From: Ischnura elegans
Lineage: Eukaryota; Arthropoda; Insecta; Odonata; Coenagrionidae
Length of the DNA: 64,000 nt
Reading direction: 5' to 3'
NCBI RefSeq assembly: GCF_921293095.1
Contig: NC_060250.1
Span: 113,098,629-113,162,628 of the forward strand
Part shown: piece after piece, positions 46,584 to 57,910 of the stretch
How the letters are laid out: each line of letters starts with the position of its first letter
How positions within the stretch are numbered: the stretch's first letter is position 1
Notes under the pieces: model-generated
The model's input: the letters and a program-made list of their open reading frames with translations, nothing else
What the model was told of the DNA's origin: nothing
The model's database searches: none
Position numbers and translations under genes: made by a program

Positions 46584-48044
46584 AGTAGTACAACAGGAAG
46601 TACTAAAACTTACGGAAAATGCGAACAGGTCAAAAGTAGGGTTATTGCTTAAGTACAAACCTGAAGCACTTTTGAAAGAACATTTGAAATTATGCGATAT
46701 TTTTGCGTGTAAGTGCAAGAAGGAGCATAATGTTCCCCCCAATGAAGAAGTATGTTGAGAGAGCAGTGGACGAAACTAAAGATGATGGCTGCTGGATTGA
46801 GTCCTAAAGAAACTCGACAACTTAGGAAAAAAAGATAATCGTCGGAGAGCGTTGAGTCGACATCGTCAATTCTTGTGTGGGAAAATAGTATCAAAAATTT
46901 TCTTCATCAATTCATCCGAAGAAAATTAAACTGAAGAGAAATTACCCGATTTTTATCTCTACGTTCCTCATCAAATAAAAATTCAGGACTAAACTCAAAC
47001 TGGAACTTCTGCGTGGAAAATGCGTCTGCCAAATGTGATAGAGGTATATGCAAGAACCAAGAAACCAATGATCGTCCCCGCAACTTTAGTTGACGCAAAA
47101 ATCATAACTTCGTAAGAAACATCCAAGGTAGTTTGCAAGAATTACTTACGTAGACAGAAAAAGATGCTTATTATTGTAAATACGAAAAGAGAGGTATGAA
47201 AGGGTGTCATCAAAGGGCTACATTTTTATGGAGTGAAAGACTATACTTTTGTCTGATGAAAAAAGGCAAGAGTACTTATCAATCCAAGTTTAGAGGGGAA
47301 TGTGTGATGTTAGTTGAAGAACCAGGGTCCCACTTTTGGGTTTGCCTCCCCCGTCGGAGGATTAGCAAAAGTTATAAAATCCGCGATCCTCGATTCCTTT
47401 CCGAGTGAAAATTAGATACACAAAAATAAAAAGGATTTGAATGCGATGGTGAATACCGCCCAAAAAGGAGGCATCATCCCTATGCTACAAGCATAATTCC
47501 AACATCCCTTGCTATGTGAGTAAACTCTTCTCGGGATTCCCACCGGGTTAATTTTTCCATAATGGCAAATGTTTCAAGCTCCAACTCGGGGCTCATCATC
47601 AGGGATAAATTTCGTTGAATCCCGAGAAGAGTTTACCCACATCATTCGCCGGGAAAGCATCAAATCATATTTCATCCCTTACAGAGGTCTATTTGCTAAT
47701 TGCACTAAGTTGACTTAGATTTGCGGCATAAACATTGGGAGGGCAATCTAAGGACCGAATTTTGCGTTGTTGCAAGAATGCGTTTGGCGGCCGATCCGAG
47801 ATTTTGTAAAGAGCTGGATTTTAATATCAACTTAAAGGACTACTCGCTGATGACATGTTGGAGAGAGACCACAGTACCTCCGGCTACATCTGACCTTAGT
47901 GCTGTGGATTTTCAAAAATCTATTGATGAACTTTCAAATTTGAAGTTAAATATTTCTTTTTATTATAGATACGGACGAGAGATTCGTGAAGAAATTCACC
48001 AAAACTTTGTTGACAACATCGAAAGACGAGGAATGACACTGACA
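46576..48044 (+). pseudogene. Remnant of an uncharacterised transposon protein
   Basis: Broken fragments in order. 46576-46755 contains LLLKYKPEALLKEHLKLCD then IFACKCKKEHNVPPNEE. After a frameshift, about 46754-46837 reads LREQWTKLKMMAAGLSPKET. About 47019-47112 reads MRLPNVIEVYARTKKPMIV. About 47290-47355 reads FRGECVMLVEEPGSHFW. About 47721-48044 includes LKDYSLMTCWRETTVPPATS. From memory these resemble N-terminal, middle and C-terminal blocks of proteins annotated as uncharacterised in insects (CxC..VPxxExxFLxDQR; EEHISL..EP; LNFxxxDYxxLI). Most of the central part is missing and replaced by a small fold-back (47516-47640). Confidence 0.5.
47516..47640. repeat. Small fold-back repeat
   Basis: GTGAGTAAACTCTTCTCGGG..ATTC and its inverse GAATCCCGAGAAGAGTTTAC are separated by about 77 bp. 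It sits at the junction where the transposon protein lacks its middle. Confidence 0.75.
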
Positions 48045-48223
48045 TAAGAAATACAGATTGGAAAGCAGGTAATTGAAAAATTCTCTCGTGATTGTTCCTC
48101 CACAGACGATACTGAAACATTAAATATTTATACTAACGAAGTAAGACGCACTTGGTGTGAATTTTGGTGCATTTGGCGCGTGGGAGAAGCTTGCGGGGAG
48201 GGGACGCGAGCGGCTTTCGCCCA

Positions 48224-48916
48224 AAATCCATTTAATCACATCTGTCGGACAAAGCCGAAATTGGAGCGCATATCCGAAGTTGGCAAACCTTCATAGCCAC
48301 TCGAGAGGCCTTTTTATGGACCGTAGGCTCCTTTCCTGCGTTCTCGGATCTAAAAATATTTCATCGCTTCTCTAAAAGTTGGTAACATCGATTTGTTTAA
48401 CCCCGACGAGGCGCCTAATAAGGGACAAGTCGTCTCACTAAGCTTCCTTTATTACCTTCTACCATCTTCCGATTTATATTATCAAAGATAAATGACCTCC
48501 TAGCAGCATACGCGGGATGAATTTTGCTGTATTGGAGGCGTGGGAGGGGTAGAAGCGAGCGGGGAGGGGATCGGCTTGCGGCTCTTGTATCCGCGGCGCT
48601 GCGTGGGCGTTGGAATATTTTCTTCGCGGGCGCGGACTCAAATTAGGCATTTTGTGGCTAAACGGTGACAGATACGTCAAAATGCACGAAATTTTTGCCC
48701 AAAAAGGGCAGTAACTCGGCAAAATCTATAGGAAATGACCATAAAATACTAAATTTTTCGAATTTCGACCTTCCCCCCCTAAATAGCATTTGAGCGAGGG
48801 TCAGGGGTTCACCTAGAGGTCTCAAATTTTTCAGGCCTTATTTTTGATCGGTCCCACAACTTTTTTTCATTGGGCCAGATGGATTTGAAAAATATCGATT
48901 TTTCCGATCCGCCCTA
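48224..48916 (-). repeat. Right 693-bp inverted arm
   Basis: Inverse of 45891-46583. See the parent element. Confidence 0.9.
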
Positions 48917-50960
48917 CTGACCAGCCGACCTTGTCAGACCACCCCTGGGTACATCCATCAATTACTTGAGGCGTTGAAGGGGGTAAGGAGGGGTTCAAGC
49001 CGAATATCACCCAATCTTACATGGAAGAGGGGGGGCCATGGCAAGTATCGCGTAATTTTTTCATCCAGCAAGAGTCTAAAATCGCATCCTTAGTACTCAT
49101 TAATACTATTATTAATTAATCTTAAATACAAATAATTAAACAATCAACGACAAATACAACGCAATGAAGCGTATATTAACGTATTTGCTCTGAAAATACG
49201 CAATTTGCACAATCTCACGTGAGATTAGAGGGAGCGGGTCGAGCCAAATCTCACGAAGGGGCTTCCAAAAATCGCCAAAATCAACTCACATGATTAATGG
49301 ACGCCCCCTTATTAGAAAAAAAAACCGGTTTAAAAACCTGATGACCGATTATTTTCCTGTTATATAAACTGAAGAATTGCCATTTGAATATCACCATAAT
49401 TATATAGAAATGATCACGATTTATAAATTAAACGTTATCATAAATAAATAATGCTATAAAATATGTAATAAATGTTTTAACGACGTGCTTTAGACGATTA
49501 TACTACTTTTTAAATCTATGAATTGTGAATTGGGCAACAATTGATATCAACATCTTTTCGCTCTACCCAAAAAATACACTTGCTTCTCAATATTCTATAG
49601 CAAACAAAATCGAGCATCTAATTACGCTTTTACCAGTTCATCCAAGGATATTATAAGTACTGCGCCGCAGTTCTTCGGTATACCCGCGCTCCACGTCGAT
49701 GTGCTCAGGCATTGTATCGTGACTTTATTCCCTTTTCTTCAAAATTTCGAGTTTTTCTCGGGTCGACGTCCCGCTAGCCCGCTAGTGAACAGAAGCGGAC
49801 ATATAATATTCTATATAATCCTCCTCTCGGGTGGACCAAATGGCATGGAGTCGCATTTAGGTTATCAGGTGAAAGGAGATGCTCATCTCCGCGTTTTCTT
49901 TGGAACGATATCGGCTTAGCAGTAAAAATTCTTATGACTTGCGTAAGATAGCCGTAACTGCAATTACGCGCGAGTTATATCTTCCTTTATCTGACAATTT
50001 AACCTTTAGACCAATTTCGGTTCATCGTATCAGCTGGTTTCGTTAGAGCTTACTTTTGTTCCTTTAGCGAAGGGTGCCGATGTCGCTATATGTAAAATAT
50101 TTTTTCTTAAGCACACCTCGCTTTCTCATGCTGTTACGTTCATCCGTTTGCACCTAAAAATACATCGCATGGTTTAGCTTAGCATATAATTTCGAAATTG
50201 ACTACATTATACTTCTCGGAGAAAAAATATCCGTCAATTCGCCATTCTAAAATTACATTCAAAAGCATTTTTCGGCCTTCAAGCGTTATTTACAAGTTCC
50301 CGTAAATCATTGAGACCATTATTGGCACTTGCATTGATTCCTCACAACAAAATCTACACACTCACGCTATATTCACAGCACAATTTTACCTAGTACCTCA
50401 GAGTTTCCTGATGTCTGAATGGGTATTTGTATGCAATGAGTACTTATGCTTCCATCAAGTATTACATTACAAGGTACCATAAGTGCAGGGGCGGACTGGT
50501 AACTCGAGGGCCCCAAAAAGGAGTACGAGGCCGCGCAAAGCAAGGAATTAAAGTATGAGCAACATAAGGTTAAAATGTGAAAACTAAACTGAAAAGTGAA
50601 CAACATGAGGCCCCCATCCACGATGTATCTTAATAATGACAATTTTGAGAGCGTTGGCTTGTGCGGGAAGAAAGATAGGCGAGCATTAACCACTGCAGGG
50701 GTCTCGCGGCTTGTTTCATTTCACAGTTCACGTATTTGTAGAGTTCAAGGAAAATTGAGTGCGCTGAAAAGGCCGCAGACTTTCCTAGGCCCTCTGGGCT
50801 CTTCGTTCCCCGGCATTAGCCTCACGATTATGATGAGTCGTTTTATCGATGCAAGTTATATTGCACGAAAAAAGGAAACCCTGGAAGTGGGCCACCCGCC
50901 ACGCATACGATGACAACCTCGCGCTTCTCAGCTCATGAATATGTTGTGAAATCAGTTCTA
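48917..50960. other. No gene recognised
   Basis: AT-rich DNA with a one-ended hAT MITE fragment near 50486 (CAGGGGCGGACTGGTAACTC). Frames at 49701-49919, 50373-50693 and 50596-50913 show no recognisable domains. Confidence 0.45.
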
Positions 50961-50974
50961 ATGCCAATGATAAA

Positions 50975-51110
50975 AAAGACAAGGTAATTATAGGGCCATT
51001 AGCTTGATTTTGCACGCAGCAAGAGTAGTGCTGAGGATTATAAATAGACGAATGGATGTGAGGGCCCGCGAATGCTTGGGCAATGTTCAATATGGGTTCA
51101 GGGAAGGGGA
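50975..51110 (+). pseudogene. RTE-like reverse transcriptase fragment
   Basis: One frame reads NYRAISLILHAARVVLRIIN, then RRMDVRARECLGNVQYGFREG. This is the same RT region as the start of the LINE at 38342 (RTISLTTHASKILTRI; DQFGFRKNKG). It is only about 45 codons and is followed by unrelated sequence, so it is a small, older fragment. The frame at 51166-51411 downstream has no recognised match. Confidence 0.7.
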
Positions 51111-52976
51111 AGTCAACCCATGTTACCCGATCGATAATGATAACTGTAGTAGTAGAAAATAAAATTTGACTGCACCAAGGAGGAGGCATCAGCACCGCTT
51201 ATCAATGACAAGTTCACTAATAGGAAGCCTTAGAAAGAGAGAACTAGGAATGGAAATTAGGATAGATTTAAGAAATTATCCATCGCTTGATTCGTTGAGT
51301 GTTTTAAAATTCAAACGCTATTCCCCAGAGTTGGACGCGAGGACCAAAGAAAAGTATGCAAAGGTAAAGCTACTAGCTCCGGTTGACCAGCGCGTAGGAT
51401 CTTCACTATGATATTCTTCGGGAAATTCTAGTCATTCAGAGAAATAATTTACAGCGTAGTATTTAAATTTGGGTGTGATAGCAGCCGAGGCCAGACTGAA
51501 TACGAGGAATATAATGAAACTTCACGGTGCTTACGGAGATTCATCATTGTTTTTATTTTCCCTGTGCATCAACTACTAAACCAAACCGAGGGAACAGGGG
51601 TTAATAGCACAGTGAATTTCAGACCAGAGAATTGAGATATACTTAAAGAGAACTTCGTACAAGCTGCATAGCCAGAAGCTAACTTTTTTGCGCCGTTCAT
51701 TCGGTGGGGGTGCATTTGAAGATAGAGTCATGTAAGCGGTGCATTCACTTAATTCTGAGACCCCCCTCCAAATTTCAAAGCGGGTTTGCAGGTCTGAACT
51801 ACTTGCGATCATCTCCAGTGACTACAACGTGGATAGCAATATACCAGAGAAGCACCAAATCTGATTAAAATAAGTTTCATTATCTTTTCAGGAAGACTTG
51901 AGGAGGAAGATAAAAGCTTAAATAAATAAACGAAATAATTTCCTCAGAGAAAACGTCACAAAAGAGAAAAAAATTGAAACAGAGCGTTAAAAACACATTT
52001 TACTTACATAAAAGTTAAAAAAAATAAATACAGGTTTGTTTTCCATAAACGAACATGTTTTTTGAGAAGGCTAAGGGTTGAGGACAGGGGGTTTGAGGGT
52101 TTGATTTCGGTTTAAATGCAAGATGTGCCTCCGACTCTAGAAGTTGGTCTCACAGCGGCGGCTTTTGGAGGAGGAAGGCCACTGGACTCTTCAGAAGTTC
52201 ACCTCGGAGGATCGTCGCGGCGACAGAATAGCCGGAGCTCCCTCCCTCGAGTTGCCCGGATGGGTGATGCGGCCCCTGAGGTCGATTATGGTCACGTCTT
52301 ACCCCGATCAACTTCGCACAGGACGTCCCCGCTCTTGCAGTAGCTGTAAAGTCAAAGGAAAGAGCAGAGAGTGAGCGGTTAGGGCTGTTTTTCCTATGAA
52401 GATGAACACACACGTTCATCAAAGAACCTCATTTTGCCACTTGTGTCACGAATCCAAAATAAAATGGTATTGTTCACCAAGACGCGAAATCCGAATCCTT
52501 GAAAAGAATATGGTAGAAGGAAGGGCATTATATCGTGAGTTACAACGAAAAAAATCCTCATTCAGCTATTTCCTTTTAATAATAAAATTTAAAAAAGACG
52601 CAAAAGTTGCCGCCCATGAGTTTTCATGAGTTTGCGGCGTAATTAGAGTTATGGCGTATTAACTAAGAGTATAAACAACAACGAACCGCACGAGGCATAA
52701 TCAATAGGTCGAGAAGTAGTTTAGATGCGGCAACCCCTTGGTATGAGTTTGTGGCGCCATCAAATTATCTGCGTTAGGGTTAAAGCCGTCTCCATGGAGA
52801 AATGGGTGGTGGAATCTGTGTGCAAATTAGGCGGAAAATAACGATGTATTTCACGTGATTTTGGTCATCAGATCAACGCGAAATCCACCTACAAGATAGC
52901 CACCAACTTTTCACTTAGCTTCCACCATCCTTGCAGCACTGGGATTACGGGTTGAGTTAAAAGGCACTATAACCTA
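51111..52976. other. No gene recognised
   Basis: The overlapping frames at 52116-52422 come from a locally GC-richer patch without recognisable domains. The rest is AT rich. Confidence 0.4.
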
Positions 52977-53512
52977 TAAAGGCCGGGACACACATAACCG
53001 CACCGAGCCCGCGCCGACACACGGCCGCGGCACGGACGACTGTTGGTGACGGTGGTAGGAGAACACACTGGCCCGTCACTGCCCCGTGCGACGGCCGTCA
53101 GCATTGTCTCATTTCTGTTCCTAGCGTGGTGTGTTTTTCTGATCTCGATAATGTTTTCATACTTTCGGGACAGTGATCTAGCGGTGATTGCCTTGGCTCT
53201 AGATGAAGAGGATAAAGAGGAAACTTTGAGGAGGCGAAGAAAGAGAACTTGGGTTGACAGTGCATGGAAATCAAGAACCATTGAGGGAGAATTTAATACC
53301 CTGTTTCATCGTCTCATGTATGATGAAATCAATTTCTACGGATATTTTCGAATGACAAAAAATACCTTCTTCTCCATCTTCTCCTGGACAAGCTCCAAGA
53401 ACATCTGAAGAAGAATGATACTTTTTGGAGGAGATGTATTCCACCAAGAGAACGTCTGGCTGTGTGCTTAAGGTATGTTCTCATATTTGTGCGTTTTTAG
53501 GAGGTGTACATA

Positions 53513-53551
53513 TATGTGTGTGTGTATATATATATATATATAACACACACA
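53513..53551. repeat. TG/TA microsatellite palindrome
   Basis: A (TG)n run, a (TA)n run and an (AC)n run follow one another, so the whole can fold back on itself. It lies in the transposase intron of the Harbinger element. Confidence 0.8.
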
Positions 53552-53696
53552 CATGACCAAATATTCTTCTTTTCTAATTTCTGTAGTTTTGTATAATTGT
53601 ATAAGAGAGTCACCAGTGGTAATAGAAACACAATTTCAAAAAATCAATACTTTAATTGCCAAATTTTTAATACTGAACATGTTAATATTATTATTT

Positions 53697-54499
53697 TTAC
53701 AATTTAAAAAACGAGGCGTGGTTCACCGTATGCACGGAAAGTGGATTCGTTATTTGTTGGTTGCTTTCGTTAAGGGAACTGTAATGAGGTGATTCATTGG
53801 TGAATGATGAACGTGAGGAGGAATCATTGCTGCCTGCGACGCTTTCATTTTTTGATAACTGCTTCAACTCAAAGTCTTGCACAGTGGTGAAAATTGAAGT
53901 TTTTGCCTGGTTTAATAATACGGGGTCCAAATATTTCAGAACTGGAGCCAGGCTAGCAAGAAAAGTATCGATAGGGTACTGTTCAGGATTGGTTGGATTA
54001 ACTCTGTTTTTTTCTGCCTCTTTTTCGGCTAATATGTACGCCATAAGTTGGCTCGAAGGAGACTCTTGCGCCGGTTTTTCATAATTTGATCCCCTTCGTG
54101 TAGCATTCAATGGCCTAATAAAGTGGTTTCTTTTCCCAGAAATGGCTTGCGTGGACTCAGCTGGAGGAACTAGAGAGGTAGGCTGAACTGTAATCTGTGA
54201 ACTTGTACCAGGATATTGAGAAACATCGTTTTGGCTTTCAAGCTCACTTTCGGGATCATGTTCAGGCTCTTCCACTCTTGGGTCAAATTGAGAATCATCC
54301 CTTTGGTATTCTATTGATGGCACATTTGAGAGGGTTTCTCTCTCCACAATATGATGGAGCAAAAATTCTAAAATGTCTTCGTACTCGTACTTTTGTTTTT
54401 TGGCTGCACCTTGTCCTGATTTTGTCTTCCTCTTCTGTAGAGTTCAACGGAGCTGATATCGAAACGAGGCCCACTTTTTCCTGCACTCTTCCGGCCCTC
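53697..54499 (-). pseudogene. Harbinger MADF/BESS accessory protein, main exon
   Basis: Minus-strand exon behind the acceptor AATATTTTTTAG at 54500. It opens GGPEECRKKWASFRYQLR, the last third of a MADF (Myb-like) DNA-binding domain, then a TGA stop (54445-54447 approx.), TLQKRKTKSGQGAAKKQKYE and DILEFLLHHIVE. A long polar linker follows. Near the C terminus PIDTFLASLAPVLKYL and FTTVQDFELKQL form a BESS-type helix pair, used for protein contacts. In Harbinger elements this protein brings the transposase to the nucleus and the transposon ends. The exon lies wholly inside the transposase intron. Confidence 0.85.
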
Positions 54500-55992
54500 C
54501 TAAAAAATATTCTTTTAGAATAATAATTTTATGTTAAAATCTATCAAAATATCTTTTTTCAGGTTTCTTGCAACCGGGGATACTTTCAAGACAATTTCAT
54601 TCAGCTATAGGCTGGACAGATTGACTGTAGCTGCTATCATTCACAGTACATGTAAAGCAATAGTGGACGTTATTCAAAATGAGGTCATGCCTGTGCCAGA
54701 TGAAGCAAAATGGAACACTGTGGCATCTGAGTTTTGGGAAAAGTGGCAGTTCCCCAACTGTATTGGAGTCTTGGATGGGAAGCATGTTACAATTCAAGCT
54801 CCGAAGTTATCAGGCAGTCTATACTGGAATTACAAACACTCATACTCCATTGTACTTCTAGCCTTAGTTGACCCATGCTACAACTTCATAGTAGTAGACG
54901 TCGGAGCTTACGGGAAAAACTCGGATGGAGGTATTTTTTTAAAACTCGAATTTTGGAAGAGCTCTGGAGCATGGCCAGCTCAATGTTCCAAGGGGTGAAG
55001 CACTACCTGGAACAAATTTCCAACTGCCAATGGTCATTGTAGGTGATGAAGCCTTTCCTCTTAAAAGGTATATGATGAGACCTTATCCTGGAAAAGGTTT
55101 GACAGATGACAAAAGGATAGTTAACTGCCGTCTAAGCCGAGCTAGGAGGATTTCTGAAAATGCGTTTGGAATTTTGGTACAGAAGTTTCGCATTTTCTCC
55201 CGACGGTTGCAAGGAAATCCTGAAAACATTACGACTTTAGTACTAGCTGCTTGCGTTCTCCACAATTTCATAAGACAAAATGAAGGAAGTAACATATCAG
55301 CATTAAATGAAAGCAAAGATGGGACTGAGAGCACCAGACTCCCTAGCAGGGCCTGCAATCTTCAAGACCTACCCCGTCTACGAAGAGGGTCAACAGGAGA
55401 AGCGTTTGCTGTTCGAGAAAAAACTCAAGGATTTCTTTAACTCTCCAGTTGGAAGTGTAAAGTGGCAAGCGAGGGCTGCACTGGGAATATAATACGCCCA
55501 AGATTTAACGCTAAATGACATTAGACTTTAACGTACAAGTAGAGATAATATTTTGAACTTCAACTTTCAACTGTGGAAAATTCAACTGTGTTAGTGCGTT
55601 AATTATTATTATTAAATTTTTATTCTTTCTTTACCTCTTCTTAAACTTATTTATTTATATTTTTGTGAGTTCTTGGGGTTTAAGTCCAAATAAATAAAAA
55701 ACAAATTTAGCCAACGCTTCGATATAATAGTATATCTTCTAAGGCTTGGTTATGAAAAAGAAAATGAGATAAACATATGGATGAATTAAATATAATATGA
55801 TAGTAGAATTTGGAAGCATAAATATATAAATTTACAATACTGTTTTTAGTTTATAATAAAATAAAACGACAAATTCAGTATTAAGTAATTGAGAAAAGGG
55901 AAACACAGGAGTTCAACGTAACTTAATTTGTGGTGTTTGTTTATGGTAACAATGATTATTTTGTAGTCCATGGTTACATTCAGAGAAAATCA

Positions 55993-56043
55993 ATCAAGAA
56001 CTGGGAATTTCCGCACTTCTTCAATAAGTTTCTCACTCTCCAT
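55993..56043 (-). pseudogene. Candidate first exon of the MADF accessory gene
   Basis: ATG at 56043 on the minus strand opens MESEKLIEEVRKFPVLD before a stop. This is the typical N-terminal helix of MADF domains (L-I-x-x-V-x-x-x-P-x-L-[YW]-D). It lies between the transposase stop codon and the right inverted repeat. If spliced to the exon starting at 54499, the intron would contain the whole of transposase exon 2. The donor site is not clear, and a middle portion of the domain (around W..I) is not seen. Confidence 0.5.
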
Positions 56044-56265
56044 ATTGCACGAGCCCGCACCGTCACCGTCAAAAAGTAAACTGAACTAGTCGGTGACGGT
56101 GCGGACTCGGCGCGGTCTCCAAGCACGATGACGGTGCGGGCACGGTGCGGTGGTGTGTGTCCCTACGCGTTTGAATGCATTGTTTTCCTTTCTCGCCGTA
56201 GCACGTCCAACACTCGGCCGTGTGTCGGCGCGGGCTCGGTGCGGTCATGTGTGTCCCGGCCTTAA

Positions 56266-57227
56266 GGGTGCGGTCACCAGACAATAGGGTAGTTTCCTTC
56301 ATCAAAGAAAACAAAAGACATTGATTGCGATTCGTTAGCCACCATTAGTGTATTCATAATATACAAATTATTTCGTTTTAGAAATGCCGGTTTAAACGAA
56401 TGGCAATGGTCCATTTTTATCCTCATTTGAAAAGGGCCAGATTGGCGCCCATGCGATGCCACTCCACGTGACGTCACAGGGACCTAGTTTCTATAGGAGA
56501 AGATAGGAGTTATGCATCGTCTGAGGTTACCAATGCATGCATGAGGCGCAGAGCTCAGGGAAACATGTCTTAATAATCACATATTAAAACTGGCTAAGGT
56601 CGGAAAGTTTTCCTCGTTTGATAAGGTATTAATAATCCTTATTTAAGCCAAGCGCTACCAGCCAGCAGGGTACTCAGCTACCCGCTAGCAGCCTGCGACG
56701 TATCAGCGCTAAGCCTCGCCTCAAGGTCACCTCACCGGGCGGGAGGGGGAACCAGAAATACGACGTACGGAGAGATTTCCCGGCATTCATACTCATGCGT
56801 CGCGTTTTCGCGCGCTTGAAATTTTTCACTTTTCATTTAATCGCGAAAAATAGATGTTGTCATTTAAAAAATCTAAAAGCGTGAAATGCGTATTCCAGGA
56901 GTAATAATCTTTCGATTTAGGCAATAAAAAAATAATAGGAAACCACCCTATTATCAATTTCCCTCCCAATCTAAGTATCCCGTAAATTCTATTAAATTTT
57001 GCTTTCATTTCTGAATAAAAGCAGTTGTATTTCACACCAACCCCGTGGCGTATTGGTAAAAATTACCATCTGATTGTAATCACACCGCAATATAAATGCA
57101 GGCATTATCAATCCAAGTACGCATTGGTGCGCATAATACACAGATGCATACATAATACATAGATGAAATATTTCATTTTTATATTACAAACATTTCACAT
57201 ACACTTTGATAAAATATATGAAAATAC
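56266..57227. other. No gene recognised
   Basis: Mixed composition with a GC-richer patch at 56640-56810. No exon, RNA gene or repeat boundary was recognised. Confidence 0.4.
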
Positions 57228-57467
57228 CCCAGGTTGGGCAGAGTCACAGGACACAAAAAAGATAAAAAACACTCACAGTACTAAATTTTCGGTGGCGCAT
57301 TACCACCTTCCTCAGAGTTAGGTAAGAAACTAAGGAGTACGTCATAATAGGGTAATAGGAGTCAGTCTCCTACCTAACTCTGAGGAAGGTGGTAATTCGC
57401 CACCGAAAATTTAGTACTGTGAGTGTTTTTTATCTTTTTTGTGTCCTTTGATCCTGCCCAACCTGGG
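57228..57467. repeat. Fold-back element with 97-bp arms
   Basis: 57228-57324 and 57371-57467 are near-perfect inverted copies (CCCAGGTTGGGCAGAGTCAC at the outer end, GAGTTAGGTA at the inner end) separated by 46 bp. Single-base differences such as GGCGCATT versus AATTCGCC show some age. Confidence 0.88.
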
Positions 57468-57652
57468 ATATTTTTATGTTATTTACCTCGCCGAGGAACA
57501 TTTCGAAGTATTTATAACATATAGGTATATACGAAAGACTTCGTCTTATATAGACGACGAAAAAAGAAATAAACACCTTTTACGTTTGAATGGCAGCTTC
57601 ATTATCAGAATAAGTTTTTGTGCCGCATGAAACGTGTGTGAAAAATATTTAC

Positions 57653-57806
57653 CATTTTTTTATGTGTTCGCTTTGACGAAATTTCTCCAGATTATTATAC
57701 TCCTCTGTGGACAGCATGCAGCCACCAGCTAAGACAATAGTCTCCGGTGGGGTGCGAGACTGAACCTTTGTCACATGGTCTTCATCCGCCTGATGGCTAG
57801 CGTTCT
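57653..57806 (-). CDS. Candidate isolated exon of unknown gene
   Basis: On the minus strand TTTCATTTACAG is followed by an open frame containing HQADEDHVTKVQSRTPPETI and VLAGGCMLSTEEYNNLEKFR, ending at AAAATG before the donor GTAAAT. Both splice sites are good and the composition is protein-like. I do not recognise the family with confidence; the layout is loosely reminiscent of proteins with a BEN domain after such a linker. A neighbouring upstream frame (about 57850-57910) may start near MEDRFWLNIAVAVFTIF but is not joined convincingly. It could be host or transposon. Confidence 0.35.
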
Positions 57807-57910
57807 CTGTAAATGAAATAACGAAACATGAAAACAACGACGAAAGGCTAAACAGTGAAAATAGTAAATACGGCCACCGCTATATTGAGCCAAAATCTGT
57901 CCTCCATACC

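Larger units (their letters stand above)
45891..48916 (+). mobile_element. Transposon with 693-bp inverted arms
   Basis: 45891-46583 and 48224-48916 are near-identical inverted copies, each 693 bp, starting TAGGGCGGATCGGAAAAA. They enclose a 1640-bp centre with decayed coding sequence on the plus strand. Flanks are CTGACCACTG on the left and CTGACCAGCC on the right. The duplication could be ACCA (with element ends CTG../..CTG) or CTGACCA. I cannot place it in a named superfamily. Identical 82-residue frames at 46085-46333 and 48474-48722 are simply the arms read in opposite directions. Confidence 0.85.
53151..55492 (+). pseudogene. Harbinger (HARBI1-like) DDE transposase, two exons
   Basis: Exon 1 (53151-53472) starts MFSYFRDSDLAVIALALDEE and ends CIPPRERLAVCL. 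A good donor GTATGT follows. Exon 2 (54563-55492) starts after ATCTTTTTTCAG with FLATGDTFKTIS, and the split codon gives arginine, exactly the family's L-R-F-L-A-T-G block. DDE blocks: GVLDGKHV (first D), VVDVGAYGKNSDGG (second D) and, in another frame, GDEAFPL, then NAFGILVQKFRIF and VLHNFIRQ with the third acidic region. The C terminus ends FFNSPVGSVKWQ. Frameshifts at about 53375, 54935 and 55320-55380 inactivate it. The 1090-bp intron contains an exon of the antisense accessory gene. Confidence 0.92.
52980..56262. mobile_element. PIF/Harbinger transposon, full length
   Basis: The left end AGGCCGGGACACACATAACC and the inverse of the right end AGGCCGGGACACACATGACC start a nearly perfect inverted repeat of about 48 bp. 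TAA duplications lie at 52977-52979 and 56263-56265. The element (3283 bp) carries both genes of an autonomous Harbinger: a DDE transposase on the plus strand and a MADF/BESS (Myb-like) accessory protein on the minus strand. Each is damaged by a few single-base changes. Internal GC-rich subterminal repeats occur at 56055-56165. Confidence 0.95.

Noticed and set aside
53797..54523. Plus-strand frames inside the Harbinger intron (95 and 108 residues)
   Set aside because: They are shadows of the antisense MADF/BESS exon, which has clear domain matches.
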